Source of the DNA: Bacillota bacterium
GTDB taxonomy: Bacteria > Bacillota > Clostridia > Oscillospirales > Ruminococcaceae
Direction: 5' to 3'
DNA: 64,000 bases
Assembly: GCA_023439835.1 (NCBI GenBank)
Contig: JAEXUW010000012.1
Coordinates: 78,120 to 142,119 of the forward strand
The position numbers and the translations under genes were made by a program. The notes below the pieces were generated by a model, which did not search any database, was not told the DNA's origin, and saw only the letters and a program-made list of their open reading frames with translations. This document shows, one piece after another, positions 49,754 to 58,916 of this stretch (position 1 is the stretch's first letter; every line of letters starts with the position of its first letter).

Positions 49754-51904
49754 ATGGCAAGATTTGATTCTAGTATGGAAGCAATGGTTGACATGTTTAT
49801 TTTCGAAACAACAACCTTGTTAGAGCAACTCGACGAGATACTTATGAAGACTGAGCGTGAAAATGCAATGGGCGATGAGGATATCAATGAAATCTTCCGC
49901 ATAATGCATACTATTAAAGGCTCATCGGCAATGATGGGGCTTGATAATATGTCAACCCTTGCTCATGCGATTGAGGATATGTTTTATATTCTTCGTGAGA
50001 ACAAAGGTATAAATGCGTCTATTACTCATCTTTATGAAGTGGTATTTAACGCATCTGACCTTTTAAAAGCCGAGGTTGAGCTTATTCAGGATAATGAAAG
50101 CGAGCCGACGGACTTTTCAGATTTAAGAAATACAATCAAAGACTATATAGTAGTCTTGAAAAACGGCGGGGGAGATCCGCCCCCGAAGGTATCGCCTAAT
50201 ATCGGACAGGCTGTTGACGCTATTGCACAGGCTGTTGAGCCTGAGGCGGTTAAGGCTTCTGCGCCTGAAACAAGCGGTCTTGTTTCGGTCAGGGTTTTCT
50301 TTGAGGACGGCTGTCAGATGGAAAACCTCCGTGCGCTTCTTTTAATAAACACTATTAACGACGATTGCGCTTTTGTCGAATATGAGCCTGCCGATATTGA
50401 GAGCAATCCGGATACGGCAAAAACAATTATTGATGAGGGCTTTGTAATCAGATTTCGTCCTCACGACAACCCCGACGCTATCATCAAGCATATTGAGGAG
50501 TCTGTAAACGTAAAATCCTATGAAATTATAGATACTGAGGAAGAGGAAAAGCCTTCTGCTCCTGTTGCTGTTTCACCTGTTGTTGAAACGGTTTCAGAAA
50601 AGGCTGAAAGCATCTCTTCCTCCACAGCTTCTGCCTCTGCGGTAGCGGTGGCACCTGTTTCAATGAAAACAGAGCACGAACAGAACGCTGAAAAAATCAA
50701 CAATCAGCTTGCACAGACAAAGGGCGGAAACAAGCAGAGTCTTATTTCTGTCAATCTCAATAAGCTTGATATGCTTCTTGACATGGTGGGCGAGCTTGTT
50801 ATAACTCAGGCGATGGTCACTTCAAACCCTGACCTCAAGGGGCTGAAGCTAGACAGCTTTCAGAAAGCCTCAAGACAGCTTAGAAAGCTCACAGATGAGC
50901 TTCAGGATATTGTAATGTCAATTAGAATGGTCCCGCTGTCAGGTGTGTTCAATAAAATGTCACGTATCGTCAGAGATATGAAGATGAAGCTCAATAAGGA
51001 CGTTGACCTTGTTTTTGAAGGTGAAGAAACAGAGGTTGACAAGAGCGTTATTGACAATCTTACCGATCCGCTTATGCACCTTGTCAGAAACGCTATGGAC
51101 CATGGCATTGAAACTCCCGAGGAGTACGCCGCTTCAGGCAAAACTGATAAGAGCAGAATCACACTTTCTGCTTACAACTCATCAGGTGAGGTTGTAATTC
51201 TTGTTCAGGATAACGGCAAGGGCATTAATCCTCAGAGGGTTCTTGAAAAGGCTAAGAATAACGGTCTATTAACGAAGTCTGAATCTGAATACAGCGACAA
51301 AGAAATATTTAATATGATTATGCTCCCCGGATTTTCTATGAAGGAGCAGGTCACAGAATTTTCCGGACGTGGCGTCGGCACAGACGTTGTTAAGAAGAAT
51401 ATCGAAAAAATCGGTGGCTCTGTTACTGTTGAAAGCAAATTTGGCGAGGGAACCTGCTTTGTTATAAAAATCCCGCTGTCGCTTGCTATTGTTGACGGTA
51501 TGGAGGTTTCTGTCGGCGAATCAATCTTTACTATTCCCACAAGCTCAATAATGGAAAGCTTTAAGCTAAAGCCGGAGCAGCTTATTCATGATACCAACAT
51601 CGGTGAAATGGTCATGATAAGGGGCAAATGCTATCCGCTTATAAGACTGTATGAAAACTATGAGCTTGAGCCTAAGAGCAAGGAGCTTGAAAACGGTATT
51701 ATTATTCTTGTTGAAGCCGATTCAAAGCGCACCTGTCTTTTTGTCGATGAGCTTATCGGCGAACAACAGGTTGTCGTCAAGCCGTTCTCACCGCTTTTAA
51801 ATCAGTTTAATATCAAGCAAAAGGGCATGGCAGGATGTAGCATTCTCGGTGACGGAAGCATAACAATTATTCTTGACATCAATAACATTGTCAACGAGTT
51901 TTAA
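49754..51904 (+). CDS. cheA: Chemotaxis histidine kinase CheA
   Basis: 716 aa from the ATG at 49754 (the GTG at 49745 is part of the CAGGTGATA ribosome site). CheA autophosphorylates in response to receptors and feeds CheY and CheB. P1 HPt domain with phospho-His52 (IMHTIKGSSAMMG); P2-like domain about 175-265; a Ser/Ala/Pro-rich linker; P3 dimerisation (about 320-385); P4 kinase boxes HLVRNAMDHGIE, QDNGKGI and GRGVGTDVV; P5 CheW-like domain at the C-terminus. It heads the separate che unit. Confidence 0.97.
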   Translation: MARFDSSMEAMVDMFIFETTTLLEQLDEILMKTERENAMGDEDINEIFRIMHTIKGSSAMMGLDNMSTLAHAIEDMFYILRENKGINASITHLYEVVFNASDLLKAEVELIQDNESEPTDFSDLRNTIKDYIVVLKNGGGDPPPKVSPNIGQAVDAIAQAVEPEAVKASAPETSGLVSVRVFFEDGCQMENLRALLLINTINDDCAFVEYEPADIESNPDTAKTIIDEGFVIRFRPHDNPDAIIKHIEESVNVKSYEIIDTEEEEKPSAPVAVSPVVETVSEKAESISSSTASASAVAVAPVSMKTEHEQNAEKINNQLAQTKGGNKQSLISVNLNKLDMLLDMVGELVITQAMVTSNPDLKGLKLDSFQKASRQLRKLTDELQDIVMSIRMVPLSGVFNKMSRIVRDMKMKLNKDVDLVFEGEETEVDKSVIDNLTDPLMHLVRNAMDHGIETPEEYAASGKTDKSRITLSAYNSSGEVVILVQDNGKGINPQRVLEKAKNNGLLTKSESEYSDKEIFNMIMLPGFSMKEQVTEFSGRGVGTDVVKKNIEKIGGSVTVESKFGEGTCFVIKIPLSLAIVDGMEVSVGESIFTIPTSSIMESFKLKPEQLIHDTNIGEMVMIRGKCYPLIRLYENYELEPKSKELENGIIILVEADSKRTCLFVDELIGEQQVVVKPFSPLLNQFNIKQKGMAGCSILGDGSITIILDINNIVNEF

Positions 51905-51924
51905 TAGAAGGGGAGGATACTACC

Positions 51925-52395
51925 GTGAGTACTACCGAAACAATTAACGAAAATAAAGCAGTAGACTTTGCTTCAAATGGCGGCGGAATTCTAACCTTTA
52001 CCATTGAGGACCAGACATACGGAATTGAAATCGGATATGTAACTGATATTATTGAGATACAGCCGATTACGGTTGTTCCTAAGGTGCCTGAATATATAAA
52101 GGGTGTAATAAACCTCAGAGGCAAGGTAATACCTGTAATGAATATCAGGTCACGCTTCGGAAAGCCTGTTATTCCATATGATGAGCGTACCTGTATCATT
52201 GTGGTGGAGTGGGAGGATGACTCGGTCGGTATGATTATTGACAGAGTTTGTGAGGTTCTCAATATCAATCCGAATGAGATAACACCTCCGCCTGATTATC
52301 GATCTGTTAATTCAAACAGATTCATAAAGCATATTGCTAATCGCGCAGACGGCGTTAAGCTTGTTCTTGACTGTGAAAAACTCATTAACGACTGA
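51925..52395 (+). CDS. cheW: Chemotaxis coupling protein CheW (first copy)
   Basis: 156 aa. Links CheA to chemoreceptors. The SH3-like CheW fold is indicated by FTIEDQTYGIEIGYVTDII, then VPEYIKGVINLRGKVIPVM and VGMIIDRVCEVLNI. A polar N-terminal extension of about 20 residues precedes the fold. GGGGAGG lies ahead of its GTG start. A second, different CheW is encoded after cheB. Confidence 0.95.
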   Translation: MSTTETINENKAVDFASNGGGILTFTIEDQTYGIEIGYVTDIIEIQPITVVPKVPEYIKGVINLRGKVIPVMNIRSRFGKPVIPYDERTCIIVVEWEDDSVGMIIDRVCEVLNINPNEITPPPDYRSVNSNRFIKHIANRADGVKLVLDCEKLIND

Positions 52396-52419
52396 TATAG
52401 AAAAACAGAGGATTAACTA

Positions 52420-53232
52420 ATGAAATTAACTGATGCTGATTTCACAAGAATGGTTGAATATGTTAAAAACAACTTTGGAATTAATCTAATTAAGAAAAGA
52501 CTCTTGATTGAAGGACGACTTAGCTTTACTCTTCAAACAAGAGGATATAAAAGCTATACCGATTATATTGATGTGGTTCTAGCGGACAAGACAGGTGCGG
52601 AGGTTGCGTTTTTACTTGACAAGCTCACAACAAATCACACATTTTTTATGAGGGAGAAGGAGCATTTCGAGTTTTTGACAGAAACAATTCTTCCCTATCT
52701 TGAAAACACCGTTAAGGATAAGGAGCTTAGGATTTGGAGTGCAGGCTGTTCCTTTGGAAACGAGCCGTATAATCTGGCGATGTGTATTGCCGAATATTTC
52801 GGAACAAGAAAACAGGGCTGGGATTGTCGAATTCTTGCGACTGATATTTCAACAAAGGCTCTGAATTTCGCTAAAGAGGGTATTTATTTAAAAAGGGCAA
52901 TTGACGACCTTCCACCTGCGTGGGTGGCGAAATATTTCGTTAAGCTAGACGATGAGCATTATCAGGTGACTGAAAGCCTTAGAAAAGAAATTGTGTTCAA
53001 GCATTTTAATTTAATGGAAAGCATACCCTTTAAAAAGCCCTTTCATCTTATAAGCTGTCGCAATGTAATGATTTATTTTGATTCTGAAACGAGAGATGGA
53101 CTTGTTGACAGGTTTTATAACGCAACAACAGAGGGCGGTTATCTTTTCATCGGTCACTCAGAAACAATACAGAAATCAAAAAATTATAAAATCATAAAGC
53201 CGGCAATTTATCGCAAAACCTTTTCAGAATAA
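52420..53232 (+). CDS. cheR: Chemotaxis protein methyltransferase CheR
   Basis: 270 aa. SAM-dependent methylation of receptor glutamates. N-terminal helical domain (1-75), then the Rossmann methyltransferase fold with NHTFFMREKEHF, the SAM motif IWSAGCSFGNEPYNLAM (about 107-123), RILATDIS and SCRNVMIYFD. All key motifs are present. It lies between cheW and cheB. The ribosome site is weak (GAGGA). Confidence 0.97.
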   Translation: MKLTDADFTRMVEYVKNNFGINLIKKRLLIEGRLSFTLQTRGYKSYTDYIDVVLADKTGAEVAFLLDKLTTNHTFFMREKEHFEFLTETILPYLENTVKDKELRIWSAGCSFGNEPYNLAMCIAEYFGTRKQGWDCRILATDISTKALNFAKEGIYLKRAIDDLPPAWVAKYFVKLDDEHYQVTESLRKEIVFKHFNLMESIPFKKPFHLISCRNVMIYFDSETRDGLVDRFYNATTEGGYLFIGHSETIQKSKNYKIIKPAIYRKTFSE

Positions 53233-53252
53233 TCCCGAAAGGGGGACGCTTT

Positions 53253-54296
53253 ATGGCCCCAAACAAAATTAACGTATTTATAGTAGATGATTCAATTTTA
53301 TACCGAAACATTTTGTCGGTTTTTCTTCATCAGGATGATATAATTCATGTAGCGGGAGCAGAGGGCGACCCTGTTGCTGCACTTGAAACAATTAAAAGTG
53401 TCAAGCCTGACGTGGTAATTCTTGATATTGAGATGCCTAAGATGAATGGCATCGAATTCTTAAAACGGCTGATTCCAGAGCATCCAATTCCTGTTGTTGT
53501 TGTCACGGCAATGCCGATTGAAGCATTTGAAGCACTTGAGGCTGGCGCCGTTGAGTTTGTCAAGAAGCCTTCTGCAAAAGGTGCGGATAATATGAAGCAT
53601 TTTTCGGAGGAGTTAAGGGCGGTTATAAAAATTGCCTCTAAGGCAGAAGTCAAAAAAGTGCGAAGCCTTATGATTTCCAAGCCGAAAACTTTGGAAAACC
53701 CGATGCTTTCAGCATCAATAAAGAATGAGTATGTTATTGCTATCGGGGCGTCAACTGGCGGAACCGATGCAATCAAGGAGGTTTTGGAGGATTTCCCTAA
53801 GGATGCCCCTCCAACCGTCATTGTGATTCATATGCCGCCGAAATTCACACAGATGTATGCCGAAAGGCTCAACCGAATATGCAAGGTTGAAGTGAGAGAG
53901 GCTCAAAACGGGGACAGACTAAAGCCCGGTCTTGCACTCGTCGGCGCTGGCGGAATTCATCTCAGGCTCGCTAAGGACCGTCAAGGCTATTATGTCAAAT
54001 GTGAAGAGGGCGAAAAAGTCAGCGGTCACTGTCCCTCGGTTGATGTTCTATTTTCTTCAGTGGCTGAAACCGCTAAAGACAAGGCTGTCGGCGTTATTTT
54101 AACCGGAATGGGACGCGACGGCGCAGACGGACTTTTAAAAATGAAAAAAGCCGGCGCTTATACGATTGGGCAGGATAAGGAAAGCTGTGTGGTTTATGGT
54201 ATGCCGATGGTTGCTTTTAATATCGGCGCTGTGACAAAGCAAAGCTCGCTTGAAAATATTTCGTCGGATGTATGCAAATATCTAAAGGAAAAATAA
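53253..54296 (+). CDS. cheB: Chemotaxis methylesterase CheB
   Basis: 347 aa. Removes receptor methyl groups and deamidates glutamines. Receiver domain with Asp12/Asp13, phospho-acceptor Asp58 (VILDIEMPKMNG) and Lys105; catalytic domain with Ser167 (IGASTGGTD), His193 (IHMPPKFT) and Asp289 (GMGRDGADG). Complete. GAAAGGGGG precedes the ATG. The cell thus has CheR/CheB, CheC/CheD and apparently no CheV in this window. Confidence 0.97.
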   Translation: MAPNKINVFIVDDSILYRNILSVFLHQDDIIHVAGAEGDPVAALETIKSVKPDVVILDIEMPKMNGIEFLKRLIPEHPIPVVVVTAMPIEAFEALEAGAVEFVKKPSAKGADNMKHFSEELRAVIKIASKAEVKKVRSLMISKPKTLENPMLSASIKNEYVIAIGASTGGTDAIKEVLEDFPKDAPPTVIVIHMPPKFTQMYAERLNRICKVEVREAQNGDRLKPGLALVGAGGIHLRLAKDRQGYYVKCEEGEKVSGHCPSVDVLFSSVAETAKDKAVGVILTGMGRDGADGLLKMKKAGAYTIGQDKESCVVYGMPMVAFNIGAVTKQSSLENISSDVCKYLKEK

Positions 54297-54315
54297 CAGG
54301 ATAGGTGGTATTAAT

Positions 54316-54819
54316 ATGAATGATTTTATGAAAATGTTCAGCGATGAAGAAGAGGAAATAAATATTGAGCTGGAAAAATATCTGACTTTTCTCACCGACA
54401 ACAGAACCTTTGCTTTCCCGATAACAGACGTTATCGAAATCATCGAGGTGACAGATCCTACTCCTGTGCCTGAATTCCCTGATTATGTGAAGGGCATAAT
54501 CAATACAAAGGGGAGAGTTATCCCCATTATTGATATACGTCTTCGCTTTGGGCTTGAAGAAAAGGAATATACCGACAGAACTTGTATTATAGTTGTTTCA
54601 ATAAGCGATGTTGAAATCGGATTTATTGTTGATACAGTGGTCGCTGTTGTTGAAATGGGCGAGGAAATGATTGCTCCACCACCAACTATTTCAACGGACG
54701 GCGTGTCAAGATATATCACAGGCGTTGCAAAATTTGATACCGGTTTGATTGTGATTTTGAATGCAAAGAAAATTCTTGACGACAGGGGATTTAACCTTAT
54801 GGCAGAACATACAAAATAA
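54316..54819 (+). CDS. cheW: Chemotaxis coupling protein CheW (second copy)
   Basis: 167 aa. CheW fold with YLTFLTDNRTFAFPITDVIE, VPEFPDYVKGIINTKGRVIP and IGFIVDTVVAVVEM. It differs from the first copy by an acidic N-terminus (EEEEINIELE). It is the last gene of the cheA unit; a terminator that doubles as part of the flgM promoter follows 66 bases later. Two CheWs may serve different receptor sets; this is inference. Confidence 0.94.
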   Translation: MNDFMKMFSDEEEEINIELEKYLTFLTDNRTFAFPITDVIEIIEVTDPTPVPEFPDYVKGIINTKGRVIPIIDIRLRFGLEEKEYTDRTCIIVVSISDVEIGFIVDTVVAVVEMGEEMIAPPPTISTDGVSRYITGVAKFDTGLIVILNAKKILDDRGFNLMAEHTK

Positions 54820-54867
54820 GCTCAGTATTTTTGTTGTTATTTTTATTACATTTTTGTTATATAAGGT

Positions 54868-54894
54868 TAAAGTTTTTAATAATTATGCCGATAT
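54868..54894 (+). promoter_or_regulatory. Sigma-28 (SigD/FliA) promoter of the late flagellar genes
   Basis: TAAA (54868-54871), exactly 15 bases, GCCGATAT (54887-54894): the textbook Gram-positive SigD consensus. Start expected near 54901, about 60 bases ahead of flgM. Confidence 0.93.
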
Positions 54895-54940
54895 AAAAAA
54901 CAGGGGTATTATAGCCTCTTGTGATTATATCGGCATTTTT
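54885..54940 (+). terminator. Terminator of the cheA unit, sharing its left arm with the flgM promoter
   Basis: A perfect 12-bp stem ATGCCGATATAA (54885-54896) / TTATATCGGCAT (54925-54936) with a 28-base loop is followed by T residues. The left arm contains the sigma-28 -10. The right arm can instead pair downstream as CGGCA (54931-54935) with TGCCG (54940-54944). Confidence 0.75.
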
Positions 54941-54960
54941 GCCGTTGGGAGGGAACTATT

Positions 54961-55242
54961 GTGGAGATTAAGAACTATATAAATGCGGTCCATGCTTACA
55001 GCACTGTAGCGTCCGGAAAAAGCCGGTCTGAAAAGGCGTCAGAATCGTCATCGGCAAAGAATATGGATAAGGTTGAGTTCTCTTCCGCAAAGCTTTCAAG
55101 TTCAGATAATGTTAAAGCGACAGTTGCAAAAGCTGTAGAAAGTGACGCAAGCGCTGAAAGGATTGCGGCGCTATCATCTTTAGTAAGTGACGGTCAGTAT
55201 AATATTTCAGCCGAATCAATCATCAAGGCTATGCTTGAATAG
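54961..55242 (+). CDS. flgM: Anti-sigma-28 factor FlgM
   Basis: 93 aa, GTG start after GGGAGGG. FlgM holds SigD until the hook is finished, then is exported. Typical traits are seen: a polar, Ser-rich disordered N-terminal half and a C-terminal half with two helices (VKATVAKAVESDASAERIAAL and YNISAESIIKAML). It is the first gene behind the sigma-28 promoter, which gives negative feedback on SigD. Confidence 0.9.
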   Translation: MEIKNYINAVHAYSTVASGKSRSEKASESSSAKNMDKVEFSSAKLSSSDNVKATVAKAVESDASAERIAALSSLVSDGQYNISAESIIKAMLE

Positions 55243-55264
55243 CTAGTATATGTGGGGGAGTTTT

Positions 55265-55729
55265 ATGCCGGATTATGCAAAACTGATTGAGTATTTTGAC
55301 GTCTGCATTTGTCATTATGCAGAGCTTCTTGATTTTGAAAATGAAAAACTAAGGCTTATCGCTTCTGAAAATATTATCGAGCTTCAGAATAAAATCCCGA
55401 AGGAGCAGGCGCTGATCATGAAAGGCAATGCTTTGGAGGCTAAGCGCATCGAAATCATGAAGAAGGAAGGGCTTGACGGCAAGCGGTTTGAGCAGCTTAT
55501 TGAAAACGCACCAGACGAATTCAAAACCGCACTTATAAGGAGCCGTGATTCGCTCTCAAAATACATCAATGAAATTAGACGTATAAACAGCAACGCGATG
55601 CAAACGGTGAGCACTAGACTCTCAAGGCTTGAAAAGCTAAGGAGTAATTTGAGCACCGACACCTATGACGGAAAGGGCGAGAAGAAGCACAGCGTTTCTT
55701 CATCAAGCTCATTATCTAAAAATGTTTAG
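55265..55729 (+). CDS. flgN: FlgN-like export chaperone for FlgK and FlgL
   Basis: 154 aa from the ATG at 55265, which has GGGGGAG 4 bases upstream; an earlier ATG at 55250 would include that site in the gene. All-helical, coiled-coil protein with Lys/Glu-rich heptads (IELQNKIPKEQALIMKGNAL) and a basic Ser-rich tail. FlgN proteins are poorly conserved; placement between flgM and flgK is the main support. Confidence 0.82.
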   Translation: MPDYAKLIEYFDVCICHYAELLDFENEKLRLIASENIIELQNKIPKEQALIMKGNALEAKRIEIMKKEGLDGKRFEQLIENAPDEFKTALIRSRDSLSKYINEIRRINSNAMQTVSTRLSRLEKLRSNLSTDTYDGKGEKKHSVSSSSSLSKNV

Positions 55730-55740
55730 GAGGAACCTGA

Positions 55741-57255
55741 ATGAGACCGACATTTCTTGGTTTTGAAACAGCAAGAAAATCGCTTATGGCTTCACAAAAA
55801 GCGCTTGATATAACAGGAAACAACATCTCTAACATTGAGACAGTTGGATACACAAGACAGAGGCTTGACCTTTTTTCAATGGTCACACCATCCGCAAATT
55901 CAAGGTATTCAGGCAACAGAATTTCATGCGCAGGGCAGGGGGTTATGGCGGCTGGCGTGTCACAAATCAGAGACCCTTTTCTTGACAAGCGTTATCGTGA
56001 GCTTAATGCAGATGCGGCTGAGGCGGGGATTAAGGCCGCCATACTCACAGACATTGAAAATGTAATAGATAATATTGACACTGAGGGACTTCAGAACTCG
56101 CTTTTGAAATTTCAGGCTGCGCTTTCATCTTTTGCTACCGATTCAACCGACCGAAAAGAGCTTGGCAGTATTGTTGTTCAAAGCGCAAAAAACCTCGTCA
56201 GTGTTCTTAATGATTATGACACTAGACTAAAGCAGGTTTCAGACCAGACTAAATTTGAAATTGATTCATCAGTGAGCGATTTAAATGCAACTCTTGATAA
56301 AATTGCTGTTTTAAATAAGCAGATTGTTGACAGCTATGTGGGAAGCGGTCAGATTTCACTGTCGGTTGCCGGCGATTATACAGTTAACGCCACATACGGC
56401 CCGAATGAGCTTCTTGACACAAGAAATGTTCTTCTTGACTCGCTTTCAACCTATGCGGACGTGGAAATACAAAGCCAGCCCGACGGCTCTGTTACCATTA
56501 ATATGGCGGGGGCAACAGTTGTCGAAGGCGCAAAGGCTACTCAGCTTTCATATCGTGAGGATACAACAACAGGCGCACTAATTTTTGCATATAACAGCGG
56601 TGCTGAATTTGTACCGACCTCAGGCTCAATAAAAGGCTATCTTGAAATGTATAATGGTAACGGCTGCTATGCACAAGGCGCACAGACGGGTGATGAGGGA
56701 ATTCCTTATTATAGAACGGCAATTGATAAGTTCGCTGAAACAATCGCCAGAGAATTCAACGCAATGAATGTTGACACAAGCGACCCGACTACACCCAGAC
56801 CTCTTTTTGTGTCATCTGACGGCATGAACTTTACAGCGGGCACAATTCGACTTTCGCAGGACTGGATTAACGACCCTATGTCGATTATCCCCACAACGCA
56901 GGACGGTAGCCTTGACAACGCACACATATTCAAGCTTCTGAGCTTGTTTGACAAGAATTCAGACTTTGGAGATAAGCAGGATTTCAACGGAACCTTCGAA
57001 GGCTACATTTCATATTTTACGAACAAAATAACAGGTGATATAACCTTCCAAAACGGCGTTTTTGATTCGTCAACGACCATGACCTCAACGCTTCTTGACA
57101 CTAGAGATTCAGTTTCAAAGGTTTCGATGGAGGAAGAGGGAATAAACCTGATGAATTATCAGAAATGGTTTAATGCTTCCTCAAGACTTATGACAACACT
57201 CGACGAAGCGCTAAACACAATTATCAACGGTATGGGACTTGTCGGCAGAGGCTGA
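55741..57255 (+). CDS. flgK: Flagellar hook-associated protein 1 FlgK
   Basis: 504 aa. HAP1 at the hook-filament junction. N-terminal motif KALDITGNNISNIETVGYTRQ starts near residue 19 (its core is NNISNIETVGYTRQ). The C-terminus ends with YQKWFNASSRLMTTLDEALN, the typical D0 helix. AGGAGG precedes the ATG. flgL follows after 29 bases. Confidence 0.97.
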   Translation: MRPTFLGFETARKSLMASQKALDITGNNISNIETVGYTRQRLDLFSMVTPSANSRYSGNRISCAGQGVMAAGVSQIRDPFLDKRYRELNADAAEAGIKAAILTDIENVIDNIDTEGLQNSLLKFQAALSSFATDSTDRKELGSIVVQSAKNLVSVLNDYDTRLKQVSDQTKFEIDSSVSDLNATLDKIAVLNKQIVDSYVGSGQISLSVAGDYTVNATYGPNELLDTRNVLLDSLSTYADVEIQSQPDGSVTINMAGATVVEGAKATQLSYREDTTTGALIFAYNSGAEFVPTSGSIKGYLEMYNGNGCYAQGAQTGDEGIPYYRTAIDKFAETIAREFNAMNVDTSDPTTPRPLFVSSDGMNFTAGTIRLSQDWINDPMSIIPTTQDGSLDNAHIFKLLSLFDKNSDFGDKQDFNGTFEGYISYFTNKITGDITFQNGVFDSSTTMTSTLLDTRDSVSKVSMEEEGINLMNYQKWFNASSRLMTTLDEALNTIINGMGLVGRG

Positions 57256-57284
57256 TAATATAGTACAGGGAGGATGAGCTAGCA

Positions 57285-58268
57285 ATGAGAATTACTCAGA
57301 GCCAGATTACAAGACGGTATGTTAACAGCACTAACTCAAGTCTTGTAAATATGGATAAGATACGCAACAAGGTTCTCACCCAGAGGAAATTTCTAAGAGC
57401 CTCAGAGGATCCCGTTGGTGGAGCGAAGGCACTTATTATAAGACGGAGCATGGCAAAGACCGAAATGCATCTTGACAATCTCAGCTCGGCGGAGGGGATA
57501 CTTAGCACTGCTGAATCCTCGCTTATGAACATCAGCAATATTTCAATCACTGTTGCGGATTCTATTCTTTATGGAGTAAACGGAACTCAGGGGCAGGATG
57601 AGAAGGATATTCTCGCAACACAGCTGAAAAATTTGGCGGAGCAGATGGTTGCACAGGCGAACACTGACTATGCGGGAAGAACACTTATGGGCGGAACAAA
57701 CACAACAACTCCGCCGTATGTATATGATAAAGCAACAGGCAGTTTAACATATAACGGTGAGGATATAAACCTCCACGATGACCCGAAGGATTTCCCCTTT
57801 TCGCTTCCTGTTTATTCTGATGTGGGAATGGGAATAAAGTTTGATGCAAACGGCAATGTTGACACACAGACGGTTCTTGACATTTCAACAAATGGCGCTC
57901 AAATTTTCGGCAGTGGCGTTGACGACGACGGCGACCCTAAAAATCTGATTGCGCTGACAATTAAAGCTGCAAAGGCACTTGAGGAAGCTGACAACGATAC
58001 GGCATACCGCATGGTGGACAAAATCAGAAAAGCATCGTCAAACCTCACAAATGCTATTACCGACCTTGGAAACAGACAGCAACAGGTTGAATTCATCAAG
58101 TCGCGCGTTGAGGATGGCTATTATAATTTGCAGGTTGCCCAGAAGAATGTTGAGGGAATTGACGAGACTAAGGAAATCATTGGATTTAAGGTTGCTGAAA
58201 GCGCATACAACGCAATGCTTTCTATGGGAGCGAAGGTAATACCGGCAACAATATTTAATTTCATGTAA
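57285..58268 (+). CDS. flgL: Flagellar hook-associated protein 3 FlgL
   Basis: 327 aa. HAP3 at the hook-filament junction, related to flagellin. The N-terminal helix MRITQSQITRRYVNSTNSSL and the RKFLRASEDPVGGAKALIIR block are family features, and the C-terminal helix (ESAYNAMLSMGAKVIP) completes D0/D1. GGGAGGATGAG precedes the ATG. Confidence 0.95.
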   Translation: MRITQSQITRRYVNSTNSSLVNMDKIRNKVLTQRKFLRASEDPVGGAKALIIRRSMAKTEMHLDNLSSAEGILSTAESSLMNISNISITVADSILYGVNGTQGQDEKDILATQLKNLAEQMVAQANTDYAGRTLMGGTNTTTPPYVYDKATGSLTYNGEDINLHDDPKDFPFSLPVYSDVGMGIKFDANGNVDTQTVLDISTNGAQIFGSGVDDDGDPKNLIALTIKAAKALEEADNDTAYRMVDKIRKASSNLTNAITDLGNRQQQVEFIKSRVEDGYYNLQVAQKNVEGIDETKEIIGFKVAESAYNAMLSMGAKVIPATIFNFM

Positions 58269-58288
58269 CATAATTCAAGGGAGGAATT

Positions 58289-58900
58289 ATGATGGAACAG
58301 CTGTTAAGTATAAAAACAATACCGATATCTGTTGAGATTGTCGTTAATAATGCCAAACTGAACTATAACAGCGAGCTTCCAAAGGTTCAGGTTTCACGTC
58401 AGGACGGCGGACTGAAAATGACGGCTGACCCTATTAAAATAAACATCGATGGTTTTGAAATGCGCCAGAGTCTGGGAATGAAATCTAACGGGCGGCTTAT
58501 TGATGAGTTCGCTGATAAAGGAATCAGAATAGGATATCAGGCGACAGCAAAATATGTCGATAAGGGTAACAATTATGCTAATCCCAATGGAATGTCCATC
58601 GGAAAATATGAAGCGGCTTCTCTTAGAAAAAATGTTGAAACCGTTTTAGAATTTCTCCCGAAGGCAAGGCCGGAAATTTCTTGGAGCGGGGGAACGCTTA
58701 ATATCCAGTATCAGATGGATAAGCTTGATATGAACTGGGACGTTAATAACGACACAAAGTTTGAATTTGTCCCCGGGAAAATAGAGCTTGAAATAAAACA
58801 AAAGCCAATGGTTGATATTGATTATATCGGCGGCCCGATATATGTTCCGCCAAGTGCTGACCCTGATTATGTCGGAAATACGATTGATGTCAGGATATAA
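58289..58900 (+). CDS. DUF6470 family protein (YviE-like)
   Basis: 203 aa. Recognised by context and composition: in Bacillus yviE lies between flgL and fliW, as here. The N-terminal region reads LSIKTIPISVEIVVNNAKLN, followed by PKVQVSRQDGGLKM; the C-terminal half is beta-rich with alternating charges (PGKIELEIKQKPMVDIDYIG). Function unknown. A second ATG follows the first directly (58289 and 58292), after GGGAGG. Confidence 0.85.
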   Translation: MMEQLLSIKTIPISVEIVVNNAKLNYNSELPKVQVSRQDGGLKMTADPIKINIDGFEMRQSLGMKSNGRLIDEFADKGIRIGYQATAKYVDKGNNYANPNGMSIGKYEAASLRKNVETVLEFLPKARPEISWSGGTLNIQYQMDKLDMNWDVNNDTKFEFVPGKIELEIKQKPMVDIDYIGGPIYVPPSADPDYVGNTIDVRI

Positions 58901-58916
58901 AGAGAGTGTGTATGTT

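Noticed and set aside
58812..58916. N-terminal extension of fliW of 35 codons.
   Set aside because: It overlaps DUF6470 in another frame and lies outside the FliW fold; the ATG at 58917 matches family starts.
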